A program made the translations under genes and the position numbers. The notes beneath the pieces are model-generated. The model was not told the origin of the DNA. It searched no databases and was given only the letters and a program-made list of their open reading frames with translations. Source: Watersipora subatra (lineage: Eukaryota > Bryozoa > Gymnolaemata > Cheilostomatida > Watersiporidae). Taken from it: a stretch of DNA of 64,000 bases. Below are positions 34,701-44,358 of the stretch, in pieces. The stretch spans positions 21,633,114 to 21,697,113 of the forward strand of contig NC_088710.1 in assembly GCF_963576615.1 (NCBI RefSeq). Direction: 5' to 3'. Each line of letters begins with the position of its first letter. The first letter of the stretch is position 1.

Positions 34701-34933
34701 CTAGCAACAAGAGACTTTCTGTCTGCCAGTATTATAGCTACAAGAGTTATGCTCCCGATAATAGAGAGAGCAGACATGATAATCATCATGATGTAGTATG
34801 AAGTGTTTAGAGTTGTCTCTAGATCCTCTTTTATCATATAATCCTCTGAACACTTGCAGACAAACTTCTCCGTAGAGTTATTAAATGTATCCATCCTCGC
34901 TAGCCGAAGTCTAATTTGGTTATATGACTTCAA
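17598..34933 (-). CDS. GPR157: GPR157-like orphan GPCR, complete six-exon gene
   Basis: Seven-transmembrane receptor of the GPR157 group, related to class B and cAMP-receptor-like GPCRs and reported to signal through Gq at primary cilia in vertebrates. Exons join in frame: 34933-34632, 21600-21466, 20350-20236, 19561-19406, 18358-18158 and 17795-17598, about 368 residues (vertebrate GPR157 is about 335). Exon 1 gives TM1 and TM2 (RQLLIYLSLCDFLVAL), exon 2 TM3 (SSAIASFLWTFCIALNIYLT), exon 3 TM4, exon 4 the CWI loop cysteine and TGKFWEILVY before TM5, exon 5 TM6 (KKLIFVPLVFIIARIWGTLR) and exon 6 TM7 (GDSAQGFLNSVIFIF). The TGK.WE, KKL...PL.FI..R.W.T.RF and FLWT blocks match remembered GPR157. 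Intron 1 is 13 kb and contains the large TIR element. A downstream ATG at 34894 is the alternative start. Confidence 0.9.
18158..18358 (-). CDS. GPR157: GPR157-like exon 5 (TM6)
   Basis: 201 bp, phase 0 at both ends, between acceptor TTGTTTCAG and donor GTAAGG. A Ser/Lys-rich third intracellular loop is followed by TM6, with the diagnostic run from KKLIFVPL to GTLRFFF. Confidence 0.9.
19406..19561 (-). CDS. GPR157: GPR157-like exon 4 (ECL2 and TM5)
   Basis: 156 bp, phase 0 at both ends, between acceptor CTTTTAG and donor GTATGT. Encodes the second-loop cysteine in STCWINT, then WQMFTGKFWEILVYIGVAVL (TM5) and a short basic loop ending ISRH. Confidence 0.9.
19600..20110. repeat. Degenerate repeats in GPR157-like intron 3
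   Basis: The word AGCTCTATG and near variants recur irregularly, suggesting an eroded minisatellite. No gene. Confidence 0.4.
20236..20350 (-). CDS. GPR157: GPR157-like exon 3 (TM4)
   Basis: 115 bp between acceptor CATTTCAG and donor GTACAA. Encodes a basic intracellular loop (IIQKKLKYL), TM4 (HIICWGIPAIIAIASA) and the LGYD motif that also occurs in vertebrate GPR157. Confidence 0.88.
20510..20880. repeat. Degenerate minisatellite in GPR157-like intron 2
   Basis: Recurrent TAATAGATT, AGTAGATTTATCT and GTAGACTTTACTA words with variable spacing between 20510 and 20880. Confidence 0.6.
21182..21405. repeat. Degenerate GATA tetranucleotide repeat
   Basis: Interrupted runs of GATA and AATA on the plus strand. 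They open a long minus-strand frame rich in Ile, Leu, Tyr and Phe that is not a gene. In GPR157-like intron 2. Confidence 0.8.
21466..21600 (-). CDS. GPR157: GPR157-like exon 2 (TM3)
   Basis: 135 bp between acceptor TTCACCGCAG and donor GTGAGA. Encodes the first extracellular loop with the conserved Cys (LFCSIQSG) and TM3 with FLWTFCIALNIYLTVV. Confidence 0.9.
22666..22720. repeat. (TA)n microsatellite
   Basis: About 27 TA dinucleotides with a single G interruption near 22710. In GPR157-like intron 1. Confidence 0.97.
22790..23040. mobile_element. Dispersed repeat relic
   Basis: Begins with ACTAGCCAAATGCCAGGCGTTGCACGGG, a type of GGCGTTGCRCGGG sequence I associate with dispersed elements in many invertebrate genomes. 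Its end (ACTCACATCACCCAATGAATCCATTGCATC) recurs with few changes at 36760-36790, which shows that at least part of it is repeated here. No coding capacity. Confidence 0.45.
23041..23130 (+). mobile_element. tRNA-like SINE head
   Basis: TAGCTTAATTTGTTAGATTA resembles an A box, and GAGGTTCCGAGATCAAATCTTC a T-arm/B box. It abuts the dispersed repeat at 22790-23040, so the two may form one composite SINE. Confidence 0.4.
23131..24184. other. GPR157-like intron 1, left flank of the large TIR element
   Basis: No gene seen. It contains an ACACCCCACC-type C/A-rich strand near 23635-23780. GATAAT at 24179-24184 is the left target duplication of the TIR element. Confidence 0.5.
24185..24712 (+). repeat. 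Left terminal inverted repeat of the TIR element
   Basis: About 528 bp, distinctly more GC-rich than its surroundings. It differs from the right arm by a GCGA duplication (GAGCGAGCGATC here) and a few substitutions. Near its inner end, two related blocks with AATATCTGGGACAYCGAGGG (about 24555 and 24652) form an imperfect direct repeat. Its open frame of 111 codons has no coding features. Confidence 0.92.
24713..30096. repeat. 68-bp satellite array of about 79 units inside the TIR element
   Basis: Units read CTGATGATCTCTTACAGCA, then CTTTATAATAATTGTACATA, then TACTTATTCTCAGTACTTTA and TTAACACTC. Period 68 bp confirmed from coordinates. Variant sites (CAG/CTA before CACTTTATAA, CATATA/CACATA, CTCAG/CTCTG) recur in blocks. 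For example, the TTAATACAC variant at about 26705 and 27113 is 408 bp (six units) apart, and the TGATCATC variant recurs 272 bp (four units) apart near 29280 and 29552. This indicates higher-order amplification. All frames are broken by stops. Confidence 0.97.
30097..30840. other. Unique segment between satellite and palindrome array
   Basis: Non-repetitive, somewhat GC-richer stretch. On the minus strand an open frame (30597 to about 30418) ends at two strong donors, AAG|GTAGGT and ATAG|GTAAGT. It could be an exon of an element gene, but I recognise nothing in it. A TATATAAGTAG at about 30717 could be a plus-strand TATA box. Neither is more than suggestive. Confidence 0.35.
30848..31480. repeat. 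Tandem array of palindromic TTTCGCGAAA sites
   Basis: About 27 copies by eye of TTCGCGAAA, usually within the 14-bp perfect palindrome AATTTCGCGAAATT or the variant CTTTCGCGAAATT. They come in groups of two to four separated by ACACATTATATATATTATAT and AGTCAA, giving a higher unit of about 65-110 bp. One minus-strand frame stays open for 145 codons because of the repeat and is not a gene. The array ends about 110 bp upstream of the ATG of the plus-strand element gene. Confidence 0.95.
31538..31575 (+). promoter_or_regulatory. TATA box and initiator of the element gene
   Basis: TATAAAA at 31538-31544 is followed by TTCAATTCAGTTC, which contains initiator-like TCAATT and TCAGTT, about 30-35 bp downstream. 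The predicted start ATG is at 31589, giving a very short leader. The palindrome array lies immediately upstream. Confidence 0.55.
31589..32590 (+). CDS. Uncharacterised three-exon gene of the TIR element (about 210 codons)
   Basis: Exons 31589-31771, 32014-32088 and 32216-32590 join in phase 0 at consensus sites (donors GTAAGTACT and GTAAGTATT; acceptors CTATTGTAG and TTCTTTCAG). The frame is open throughout to TGA at 32588. The first exon is basic, with many Arg/Lys and several Cys (CAYKCVKRWGYC). The second is a polar Gln/Lys/Ser stretch. The third contains a compact beta-rich-looking region (YPGIIIYKGLVTS, YYDVVVMG). It ends in an acidic tail AIIDISDDDE that fits the SUMO-interacting motif pattern (hydrophobic core then acidic run). 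I do not recognise the family. Earlier Met at 31511 is possible but lies before the TATA box. Confidence 0.6.
31855..31965 (+). pseudogene. Degenerate duplicate of exon 2 inside intron 1 of the element gene
   Basis: The stretch from CTGATTGTATTCATTG through TTGGTTCTTCTGAGT aligns by eye with exon 2 and its upstream intron (about 31990-32090): CTCCAATATCTTAGCAAAG versus CTCACCAGCAAAATGG, and ATTTGGTTCTTC versus ATTTGCTTCTTC. Its frame and splice sites are damaged, so it is a decayed tandem copy. Confidence 0.55.
32793..32996 (+). pseudogene. Tandem 3'-end duplicate 1 of the element gene
   Basis: A 406-bp tandem copy that begins at the internal MPSRYALSL codons of the third exon and keeps the frame to the stop plus the 3' flank. 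It lacks the first two exons, and no promoter is evident. The tail reads AIITISDDDE instead of AIIDISDDDE, still compatible with a SUMO-interacting motif. Could only make a 66-67 residue C-terminal fragment if transcribed. Confidence 0.7.
33202..33402 (+). pseudogene. Tandem 3'-end duplicate 2 of the element gene
   Basis: Second 406-bp copy, almost identical to the one before it, including the DPAIITI variant; the two copies are therefore closer to each other than to the parent exon. Followed by the same 3' flank to about 33605. Confidence 0.7.
33606..33814. other. AT-rich inner flank of the right arm
   Basis: Contains GTAATAAAACTG (possible polyadenylation signal AATAAA at about 33632) and A-runs. 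No gene. The stretch CTTTGTACATAAACACTTTCTCATATATATATTC resembles the 3' flank of the 406-bp copies. Confidence 0.5.
33815..34338 (-). repeat. Right terminal inverted repeat of the TIR element
   Basis: Inverted copy of 24185-24712, ending CATACTACT before the GATAAT duplication. A frame of about 120 codons is open on the plus strand but mirrors the left arm's frame and has no coding features. Confidence 0.92.
34632..34933 (-). CDS. GPR157: GPR157-like exon 1
   Basis: Begins at ATG 34933 or, more like the family, at ATG 34894 (MDTFNNSTEKF). The extracellular N-terminus carries NST and NTS glycosylation sequons and a CKC pair. TM1 and TM2 follow. Ends at donor GTAAGA, splitting the final Trp codon. 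Confidence 0.88.
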
Positions 34934-34938
34934 GATTA

Positions 34939-35440
34939 TCTGCTGCGTGTCTACGTTAGCTGCACTTATCTATCACTCACCCGCCCTTATCTTCTACTCG
35001 TGTTAATGTTATAACAATTGTAAATATTATCTACAGAGTAATGTAATGTAGCTGCAACAGTATGCGTTTGGCATTTAAGATAAAACGGGAACTACGTGTT
35101 AACGGTTGAATCGAAATCTCTTGCACAATTGAAACCTGAGGGTCACACGCACGCTTGATATGCAGACTTCCTGTGTGTATAAAATTAGCAAATGCTTACC
35201 TTCTCTTTAGTCTGACTCGTAATGGAGAAAAGCCAGATGCGTTTACACCTGTATGTAATATAGCAGGTGTGAACGAGTCCTCGAAGATGGAGTATGGTGT
35301 CTGCTTAGCTTACCGCAAGCAGAGGCTATGCACCTTTTATAAGAGCAATGTTGAACACAAACAATGGCTGACATTGGTGATCTTGGCTGGACATGTCTGA
35401 GTCCAGTTACAAGGGAATCTCACTATCTAGAGACATGCCC
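34939..35440. other. Upstream flank of the GPR157-like gene
   Basis: Should contain the GPR157-like promoter; I see no clear core elements. No other gene supported. Confidence 0.35.
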
Positions 35441-35469
35441 CGTTTCGGAGAGCAATTTAAGTTTGGACG

Positions 35470-35575
35470 TCAACCCTGACACCCCTTGTGGCCTTTTGTG
35501 GGAATTGAACCCCAACTTGTTATGTGCAGGTCAGGGGTTCCAGACTGCTAGACTACAGTTGCTCTCTCAAGCAGA
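35470..35575 (-). mobile_element. tRNA-derived SINE
   Basis: On the minus strand, TGTAGTCTAGCAGTCTGG (A-box-like) is followed about 35 bp later by GGGGTTCAATTCCC, an exact B box. The body then continues with GGGGTGTCAGGGTT, a word also seen in the minus-strand repeat near 40365. Confidence 0.65.
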
Positions 35576-37707
35576 AGAACACAGTTGGTGGTTGAGTATC
35601 TCTGAATGGTGACAAGCTATATAGTAAAAGTTAAGATAGAGAAAACCCAACAGCTATGACTGTTTACAGCTGAATATGGTTTTACAATAACATATGGTAT
35701 CTTTGTGCGAATTTTTTCCTTTTTACAATGTGTAAATATGCCGACATCAGTGTGTAAACATGCAGACATCAGTGGTTGAACGTTAGAAAATCTTTTGCTT
35801 TCATGTGTCAAAATGGCATAAAATTTAATAAAATAAAATTATAATTAATTAATTAAATTATAACAAAATTTATTGCATTAAAAAAATTTAGATTTTCACT
35901 AAGTCACAGGCTAGCAGTGACCCATCCAATGCTGTTCCTGTAACACTACATACATGTAAATAGCAAAAGCTGGTTAAAGGAAGTTGTCTTCTCCTAAACA
36001 TAAAAAACTATTTCTTAATTGTTCAAGACTGTAAAAGCAAATGACCATATTAAGGAAGACAAAATTCCAAATTTTATTGTTATGTAACTCTTGCCATTCT
36101 TTTTTTATGTTAAGTAACATAAGTAATGGCACTGATAGCATGGCTATTGATGGCCATTAGGTTAAGCTAAACATGCCACTAGTAACATGTGAAGCGAGGC
36201 TGTCAGTTCCATACATGGAACACAGGCTACTAACCTGGTCGACTCCTCTTTTTCTTGGGTCTCTTCTTGTTATTGGTTGACAAGACAGAGAGAAACCACC
36301 TTGTTATAGAATTAAGTCGTCCAAGTTTTTGGCAGGAAAGAGGAGGCAACTGCGAAACTGCAAAAAGCCGTAAACTGCTAATGTCGTTTTTCAATGCCTG
36401 CGGCTGGTGCGCTAGACCATACTACATTATTGAAACTAAGGTCATAGATTTATGACATCTCCAATCGTCCTGACCAATCATCTCTCTCTCAGTCGATCAT
36501 TTCGACAATGACTGTCTTATGGTTTAGACTTTACTACATCATTCCCTTCCAAGCAACTCTGTTTTCTGCCTTCTAGTTGCGTCTAGTTCCTGCAACTTCA
36601 TGTTACGCTTGGCTACGTCTTTGTATCTCAATTTGATTTACCCTGATTCATTTTTCCTTCGTAGAGTTGTGAATATAATAATTGTCTTGGTAAATGCTCT
36701 CAACTCGACCAGTTGTGAGCAATGGAGAGTCGCTATACTTTTATTAACCCAGGTATTGACTCATATCACCCAATGTATCCATTGCATCTCGTCTCACTAA
36801 ACGGGTTAGGATGTCGTTTTATGAACGAGTTGGTGGTTGGCAGTTGGTGTTTGACACTGTTTCTCAGCCATCTCAGGCCTTTTTCTGTCAGGATTAATAA
36901 AGTGGTATCACCAAATAGACACAAACAGATAGCAAGAGAACACTGATAATAGCAACTCTTCAAACAACTGCCTAGACAGCTTATATACATAGAACCAAAT
37001 TATCATTAGCCTCGATTCTACAGTGTTTGACACGGGTGGTTGACAGGACCTCAGCAATACCTCAAGTTGAGGACTACGAGCTTTTTACATTAAAATTTGA
37101 TGTAGGAAACTAAGATTGCCAGGCTAACTTGTCGTTTCTTTGCGACTACATAGGTGAAGATCATTCACAAGAACTGTTTTTGTTTTACTGTAGATATAGG
37201 CAGCATGTGCCTTGTCATCGACAAGATGAACAGAGAAGTGATAGTGTAGACTAATGCTGAGCACGAGTACTTCTTGGCCAACAGGTTTTTGGGTATTGGG
37301 TTTGTTGATATGCGATTCATGTCTTAAATTTTGAAACACATCGGCGTATCTTAAAATTTACAATGCAATTATAATTCTATTCAATTTCTTATTTTTCACT
37401 ATTTTCTATCGACCGATGTTTGTGCTCGCAACTTTAACAGGCGGGTTGTTAAACAGTGCTCATAGACTGCATAGTGGTGCAATAGACCAAATTTTGGTCC
37501 ACTCTACTCGACGGATTCGTGTACCAGGACCCAAACTCACAAGTCAAAATCCGAGCCTGCAAGATCGAAATACTCAACATTTCTATCACCCGAGACTCGA
37601 GAGAAGATAAACTCGCGAGTGCAACAAGTGTTTTTGCCTGTGCCTAGCACTAGTGTAGACCTTTGTTCAGGTAAAGCAACAAAGAGGACAAAATAATGTG
37701 ACTATTA
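35576..37707. other. Intergenic, no gene supported
   Basis: Short open frames only. 36760-36790 repeats part of the 22790-23040 element. The rest shows no structure I can name. Confidence 0.35.
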
Positions 37708-38097
37708 CAGTCGACCCCTGCCCACTTTTTTGGACTTGACTTTGTCAGACTTTCACTTGTCTGAGCAATGCACGGATGCAGACATTGTCCGACGAGGCTG
37801 TATCGGTCTGAAGAATGACAACTCTGACTAACAGGTGGCTCTTGCAACATCTGACATTAGCAACACATGCGCCTGAGTGAGTGTTGAAGTGTAGCCTTCA
37901 TATGTTGTTATTACTGCTATCAATATTATACTGTACTTCAGTGCAAGTATAATCATATTTTACTCTCTCGTGTACACTGTATATGTATATTGCAGCCTAG
38001 GAGTATGTGCGCTAAACAATGTAGGCTATTTAATATACAGTACAGCACTCAATATTCAACGTCTAGATAGAGCCCAGTCTTTAAAGGAGGTTGACTG
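37708..38097. mobile_element. Tigger/pogo-like MITE
   Basis: Ends CAGTCGACCCCTG and GGAGGTTGACTG are inverted, with TA on both sides (37706-37707, 38098-38099). CAGTYRACC-type termini and TA duplications are typical of pogo/Tigger elements. The right half (TGTTATTACTGCTATCAATATTATA onward) is shared with 45990-46311. Confidence 0.65.
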
Positions 38098-40309
38098 TAT
38101 CAGCTATTATTCATATACAAACTGGATTTGAAATCATAGACTAAAACAGATAAAAAGCCTCTTTCTCCAGTCCCTCACTACTGCCATCTATGAATAATGT
38201 CGTAACTAATTTTTAAACCACTGTTGAAACCACTTTAAAGCAACTAGATAATCTTTATTACGGTACTCGCATCTAGATGGTGTTCCGTGCGGCTTTTTTG
38301 AGCCTCACTTGTATGAAAACTGTCTCACCTGCACCAGAAATGTTTATTAAAATCTGGAGCATATAGAGTTCCACACGCTTATTTTTAAAAACCATTTCAA
38401 TATTTTGGGAATCTTTCTTCTTTTATAGCAATAGTTTTTTGTACTTAAAGCATTTGACAACTAACTAGCACTGAGAACCTGCAAGCACCTGCTAGCTCTG
38501 CCAATTATAGGCTAACCTGTCTGTTATGCCAGTGCATTGGAGCACTAATAATAAAAACATTACCTTGAGCAGTTTCACTGAACCTTTAGCTCGCCAGTAC
38601 TTACTTATTTTGCTTTAAAAAAGTTATTTTTTAGTAAATTTTACTTTAGTATATATCATTTTTTTAGTATACTTACTGTATATTTATCAGAATCGCGACA
38701 GCTACGAAAAAGTGTAACAGGGCATTGATAAGTACTCACTGAAGCTCAGATGAAAATGCATTACAGTTGCCGTAAATTTTTACCTGTATGTCTATGTAGT
38801 TGCATCAGCAGTAGCGTGTCACAGACACGCAGTATGCAATATCATTGCATTGAGTAATGTTGTTACTGTGCAGTACGCAGTATACATGCAGTACAACTAT
38901 TTCTAATGCATAGCAAGCAGCATTGTTGCAGTGGTGGTACCAGCTACTGCACAGTGCTAGAAGCAGTAAGAGTGTTGTTAGTGCGCATTACACATTGCTA
39001 AATGCAGTAGGAACTCTTGCATTACACGGTACATATATGCAGAGCACATTTCTGTGAACACTCATCACAGAATCAAATATTGAGTTGACTTGGTTACAAC
39101 CATTGCGCTTCCAAATTACTGCGTACTACCCTGCGATGACACAGTGCTGGTGTTTGTATAACCAAGTTAACCTTCAAGGTTCCTTTTACCTGTAGCAATT
39201 TTTTCTACATTCTCATTAGGTACAAAAACTCATAGCATTGATGGTTTTATTATAGCAAGCAAATTCATAAAATGAAAAAGTGCATTTGAACTTAATAGAG
39301 TGAGGAAATAGGTCACGTAACGTAAAACCATATAGAACAAATACCAGCACAATACAAGTTGTGCTGTTGCCAGCATTTAGACTTTTCAACTCACCGCGTA
39401 CTATGAGTTATGTAGTGCTGTAGTCTGGCCAGGAGCCGCATCGCCTTAGTAGGCTGCTCACTAAACGTTTCTGATTATGGTGTAGTTAATTAATTAACCT
39501 ATCGTATCTGTACTTGAACAAAATGAAAGACCTTTCTGCACACGCTGAGCCAATAGAAAACATTTGCAGTCCAGGCTAAGCTGAGAATATCTTTGCAAAC
39601 TGGCTAATTTCTTATCACATTTTTTTCTCCGCAATGACAACTGGTGTCAGAAGCATTACAGCTGCGAAAGCTTCACCAATTGCGGTTCAATTGAATTCTG
39701 TTGATTACTATTGCATAATAGTTCTAGGAACTAGAACTAGGATCTAGTGATTATTTTATTTTTAATAACAACAATAATAGTAATGCGTAAGCAATAGTAA
39801 TAGTAATAACCCTCTACGACTCAGAACACATTAAAGTTGCTAGTCCCAGTACTAAGGGAAAGACGGACAAAATGCTCAAGTTCAAAAAACATTTGCAGAA
39901 ATATTTTATAGCATCAGCTGATGTAAAATTTGATGCCGAATAACTTGGTATCAAAATTTCTTTCATAGAGCTTTTTGTGACAACTTATAAACGCCATTGT
40001 CAAATATTAGGTTTCACGGAATATTTAATTGACTAGGTAAAAATATTAATTGGGTAGCGAAAGAGTTAATCAGTGTGGTGTATATGTCTGTATAACCAAA
40101 CCACTACTGATAACCCAAAAATATATCTTAGAAGCCTGCCTTTAAATGCTACATTAAAAAATTGGCAGAGTCGTGTCTGCTGTTGTTGGAGTTATCTTAT
40201 TATTCATTACTAGTCCAACTGCACACTCCTTAGCAGTAAACATAGATAATCTCACCGTTTTTGATGATCAATTAGAGCTGTCATCATGGTTCTAAACACT
40301 CAGAATGTG
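38098..40309. other. Intergenic, with a GCAGTA-rich stretch
   Basis: Between about 38740 and 39050 the words GCAGTA, AGTGTTG and ACGCAGTA recur irregularly, like an eroded microsatellite. No gene is apparent elsewhere. Confidence 0.4.
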
Positions 40310-40375
40310 TGTCTTTGACTGTCCCATGGTTGACAGTCAAAGACGCTACCCACTAGGCCACCCTGACACCCATTA
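40310..40375 (-). mobile_element. SINE-like fragment with hairpin
   Basis: On the minus strand, GGTGTCAGGGTGGCCTAGTG then GGTAGCG resembles a tRNA A box. Beside it, GTCTTTGACTGTC and GACAGTCAAAGAC form a 13-bp perfect stem. No B box seen. The GGTGTCAGGGT word is shared with the SINE at 35470-35575. Confidence 0.4.
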
Positions 40376-40896
40376 CCTATACTAAGAAATTAAATTCACA
40401 GACTGTTGGCCTCTAACTGTATTGATATATCTAACACAGTTTCAAAGTGAATTGTTTTGTTAAGGTGCTCTTTCATCCAAAATAGAAACATGTGTGTATA
40501 ACTGTTTAAGTGTTTATTGGCATGGGTAGTCATCAACATCAAAATTGGCAGAGTCGTGTCTGCTGTTGTTGGAGTTATCTTATCATTCATGGGTAGTCAT
40601 CAACAAATGATGTTTTCCATTACATGCCAAAAGTCAAAAAATGAGAGGACAAACAAAAGAAATTATTGAGTTAGTTGAAAAAAAAGTTTTACAAGTTAGT
40701 AATCTAATAGTATTACAGAGGGGTCGAGATGGTGAACTGTAGATTGTAGTAACAGAAAGTTCATAAACTGAAACATACGATAGTGGATGTAGTATGTTGC
40801 TGTGACGGAATAGATGTTTGTTATGGTTTTGTGATCAATAAAACAAGACATGTCTAACCCTAGCCTCAACATACTAAGCCGTTTTCATTTTTACTA

Positions 40897-41334
40897 AAGG
40901 CTGGATCATGCTGTATCGCCATTTGTAGAAGTTGTCTTCTCAGCGATTATTCATCAACTATGTGGACCATGAACTGATGTCATCGCCGAGGCAACACAGA
41001 TATGTCGAGAGACATTGCAGCTGTCAAACTCTACCAATATTTCACCAAACACCCATGACAACTTGTGCACCATTTCGGTGATGGTGATTGGCTGTTGTGG
41101 ATTGCTTGACCTATATTTCCCTTCTCGAGTGTTGCTGCAAGACTAGTATTTCACATAACTGCTGCAAGACTAGTGTTTTCATAACTGCATTGTATAATGA
41201 GAACACCATATCTTGAACTACTCTCCGATGTGAATGCACGGTGTTGTAAAAGTATTAATAATGTTTTCACAAACCATCACTGATGCACTGTGGGATTAAA
41301 GCCGATATACTGTTATGTAGTGTGAACCAGTCTT
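40897..41334. mobile_element. MITE family A, copy 2
   Basis: Left end TA|AAGGCTGG, right end CCAGTCTT|TG (TA decayed). The interior matches 7136-7585 in several blocks (GCAGCTGTCAAAC, ATTTCACC, ACCATTTCGGTGATGGT). Non-autonomous, probably TA-targeting. Confidence 0.75.
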
Positions 41335-41667
41335 TGGTGAGAAGGAAATCGGTTTAGCATGCTGGGTTTACTTCAAACTTGTGGCGGGGGACAATCATTC
41401 ACAAGTAGATAGGTTCATATTAGGACAATATCTGTATTAAGTGCCTAACAGTCTCCTGCTAGCTAAGTTCTTAGAAATGTGGGGGCTTTTAATTTAATTA
41501 AAATAAACTTGATGAGAAAAAAATAGTTTTTAGCAAATGTTTGTACTAAAATGATTTTGTAGTAACAACTTTTTCAACAAATGAAAATTATGTGAAGTCA
41601 AGAATGACATACAGAGAATATTAATATGTGTAACCAAGTGGATTGTGTACTGCCAAAAATAGCCTAA

Positions 41668-42392
41668 AGGTCCGGCCACACGTAACAAATTATTCGTTCA
41701 ATCTGACCGAATTCACGAATTTCACAGAATTCACAGATTTATTTGGCGGAATATCACAGAATCGTCTGAGCTGTGCATGCACACCGAATTCGTCAACGAA
41801 ACGCTTTTAATTGGCTAACTAATTTTTTTAGCGAGCACGGTTCTAGCAGCTTTGACAATTGGTATAGTCCAAGACACGTACGACGACACACAATAAAAGT
41901 ATCACCGCGATATGACTTTATACATACGATGCAACTGCATGTATGCGCTAGAGATAGCGACTGTTTTTGCGACGGAGCTTTTGCTGCATAGAAAGAAATT
42001 ATTATTATTGAAAAAGAAACAATTTATAGCTTCTAAAACATCTAAAAGAAATACTGGATACACGATGAGAAGCTCTTGCCATGGTGAACCGACGAGAGAG
42101 AACCAACAATAGCGCATATATGCAGTTGCATTGTATGTATCAAGTCATATCGCGCTGATACTTTTATTGTGTGTCGTCGTACGTGTCTTGGACTATACCA
42201 ATTGTCAAAGCTGCTAGAATCGTGCTCGCTAAAAAAATTGGTTAGCCAATTAAAAGCGTTTCGTTGACGAATTCGGTGTGCATGCATGGCTCAGACGATT
42301 CTGTGATATTTGGCCGAATAAATCTGTGAATTCTGTGCAATTCGTGAATTCGGTCAGATTGAACGAATAATTCGTGACATATGGCCGGGCCT
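41668..42392. mobile_element. Long-TIR MITE with TAA duplication
   Basis: Ends AGGTCCGGCCACACG and its near-complement CATATGGCCGGGCCT, with inverted arms of about 300 bp around a centre near 42000-42060. TAA flanks both ends (41665-41667, 42393-42395), consistent with the 3-bp TWA duplications of PIF/Harbinger elements. Both arms read the same 60-codon frame in opposite directions, a palindrome artefact. Confidence 0.8.
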
Positions 42393-43800
42393 TAAGTATT
42401 GCAACAGCACGCAGTATTGGCAATACTTAGGTCAAAAAGCTTATTACTGCATAATGCAAAAATAATTCTCTAGTAAACTATAAGAAGTAACTTGTCTAGG
42501 CAAAAATGAAAAGAATTGTTAAACCTACTCGTGGTTTATCGACACTTTTAACTCACAGCTTGCTCATTTACACCGTTCATAGGCTCCCACTGATTTATGT
42601 CTGTAAATACCTTCATAAATCAAAGGTTATGTCATGACAGTGATAATATGCTGGCACCACTAAGATATCGTTATAAAAAACTGTGTACTCTGTTGTGTGA
42701 AGACAGGGTTGCCGACTTATATTCTCAAACAGGATGGAAGTTTTGCTGAGTCATACTAGATTACTAGAAGGAAATTTAATCGTTTCACAAAGTGGCCTGC
42801 ATGAAGTGCAGAGGTCTGTTATTATATTTGACACCCAAGTGTCAATAGGTGAGCAGGCCTACCACAATCACATATGCTATATTGTTATATGATAATGACT
42901 AGTAAAAGCAGGTGCTTGATTATGCTACTATTCCAAATTGTGGTTATTATAAATTCTTTAAAAATAGTAACTTATGGGAAGTCACAAGCTAGTAAACATA
43001 GTATGTCTATGGCTTTCAACTTGTTGACCTCTTTGACCTGGTACCGTAGAGCCTCTACCTATGGATTTTATGAGCTACAAAACAACTTGTTTTAGAAACT
43101 TTGCTTCAACTTTTATGAAAAATATTTTTAGATGCGAAAGGCTGAACATCCTTTCATACTTTGGCCTGTTAGTTTCGTGTTTTTGACTATTTACTTCCCT
43201 TTGGTACAACGTACAACGTCTCTCTAATTTTCATTAGCTAGCAAAAGGCAGTACACAACAGGTACTTGGTATATGCTTGCGGTATAATTTGGAGTTATGA
43301 TGTATTACATACAAAGTAAGACAACTTTTGTTTCTAGCAACCCAAGTTCTGTGTTTTCTGTATGATGATATAGTTGTTCAGTTTGTGCCAATGTACATAG
43401 TTCTTTCTATTACATTTTGGGCAAAACATAACCAAGATAGTAATACAACATCCCCCTCTTCCAACTGCTGTCCTTCTCTCTATGATCTTTACTTAGCCTT
43501 GTCTAGACAGCCAATGCCAAATGTAAACAAACAAACAAACAAAGGTACCGTTAGTAATTTTTATTCATTGTTTTTCGTTTTTTTTTCTATTTGTACTTTT
43601 TCTATTCATTCTGAAGTAATACAGTTCTAACACATTTTTGTCACAAACTTTAACCATTAAACGTGTTTTAAATTTATACAAATGCTATATTGAGTTTTGT
43701 GGAGGCTTGGAATGGATTATAGCATTCACATGCTAAAATCAGCTTTTGCTTTCAAAATCTTTGACTGGCGAAAAGTTTTCTGAAGCAAATTCATTTTGTA
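42393..43800. other. Intergenic, one dispersed repeat
   Basis: 42800-42880 (ATTTGACACCCAAGTGTCAATAGGTG) is an inverted copy of 56225-56272. No gene supported. Confidence 0.4.
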
Positions 43801-43802
43801 GT

Positions 43803-44358
43803 TGGAGGTTCTACTGTACATACATTCATGTGAGTTAGAGGTTCCACCATACATACATTCATGTGAGTTAGAGGTTCCACCATACATACATTCATGTGAG
43901 TTAGAGGTTCTACTGTACATAAATTCATGTGAGTTAGAGGTTCCACTGTACATACATTCATGTGAGTTAGAGGTTCCACTGTACATACATTCATGTGAGT
44001 TAGAGATTCCACTGTACATACATTCATGTGAGTTAGAGGTTCCACCATACATACATTCATGTGAGTTAGAGGTTCCACTGTACATACATTCATGTGAGTT
44101 AAAGGTTCCACCGTACATACATTCATGTGAGTTAGAGATTCCACTGTACATACATTCATGTTAGTTAGAGGTTCCACCGTACATACATTCATGTGAGTTA
44201 GAGGTTCCACCATACATACATTCATGTGAGTTAGAGGTTCCACCGTACATACATTCATGTGAGTTAGAGGTTCCACTGTACATACATTCATGTGAGTTAG
44301 AGGTTCCACTGTACATACATTCAAGTGAGTTAGAGGTTCCACCGTATTCATGTGAGTT
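43803..44358. repeat. 33-bp minisatellite
   Basis: About 17 units of GGTTCCACCATACATACATT plus CATGTGAGTTAGA. 33 bp is divisible by three, so three long frames (minus 141 and 238 codons, plus 120 codons) stay open across it with 11-residue periods. Being open in several frames at once argues against coding. Confidence 0.95.

Noticed and set aside
41773..42287. Two opposite frames starting MHAHRIRQRNAFNWLTNF
   Set aside because: Mirror images produced by the inverted arms of the Harbinger-like MITE.
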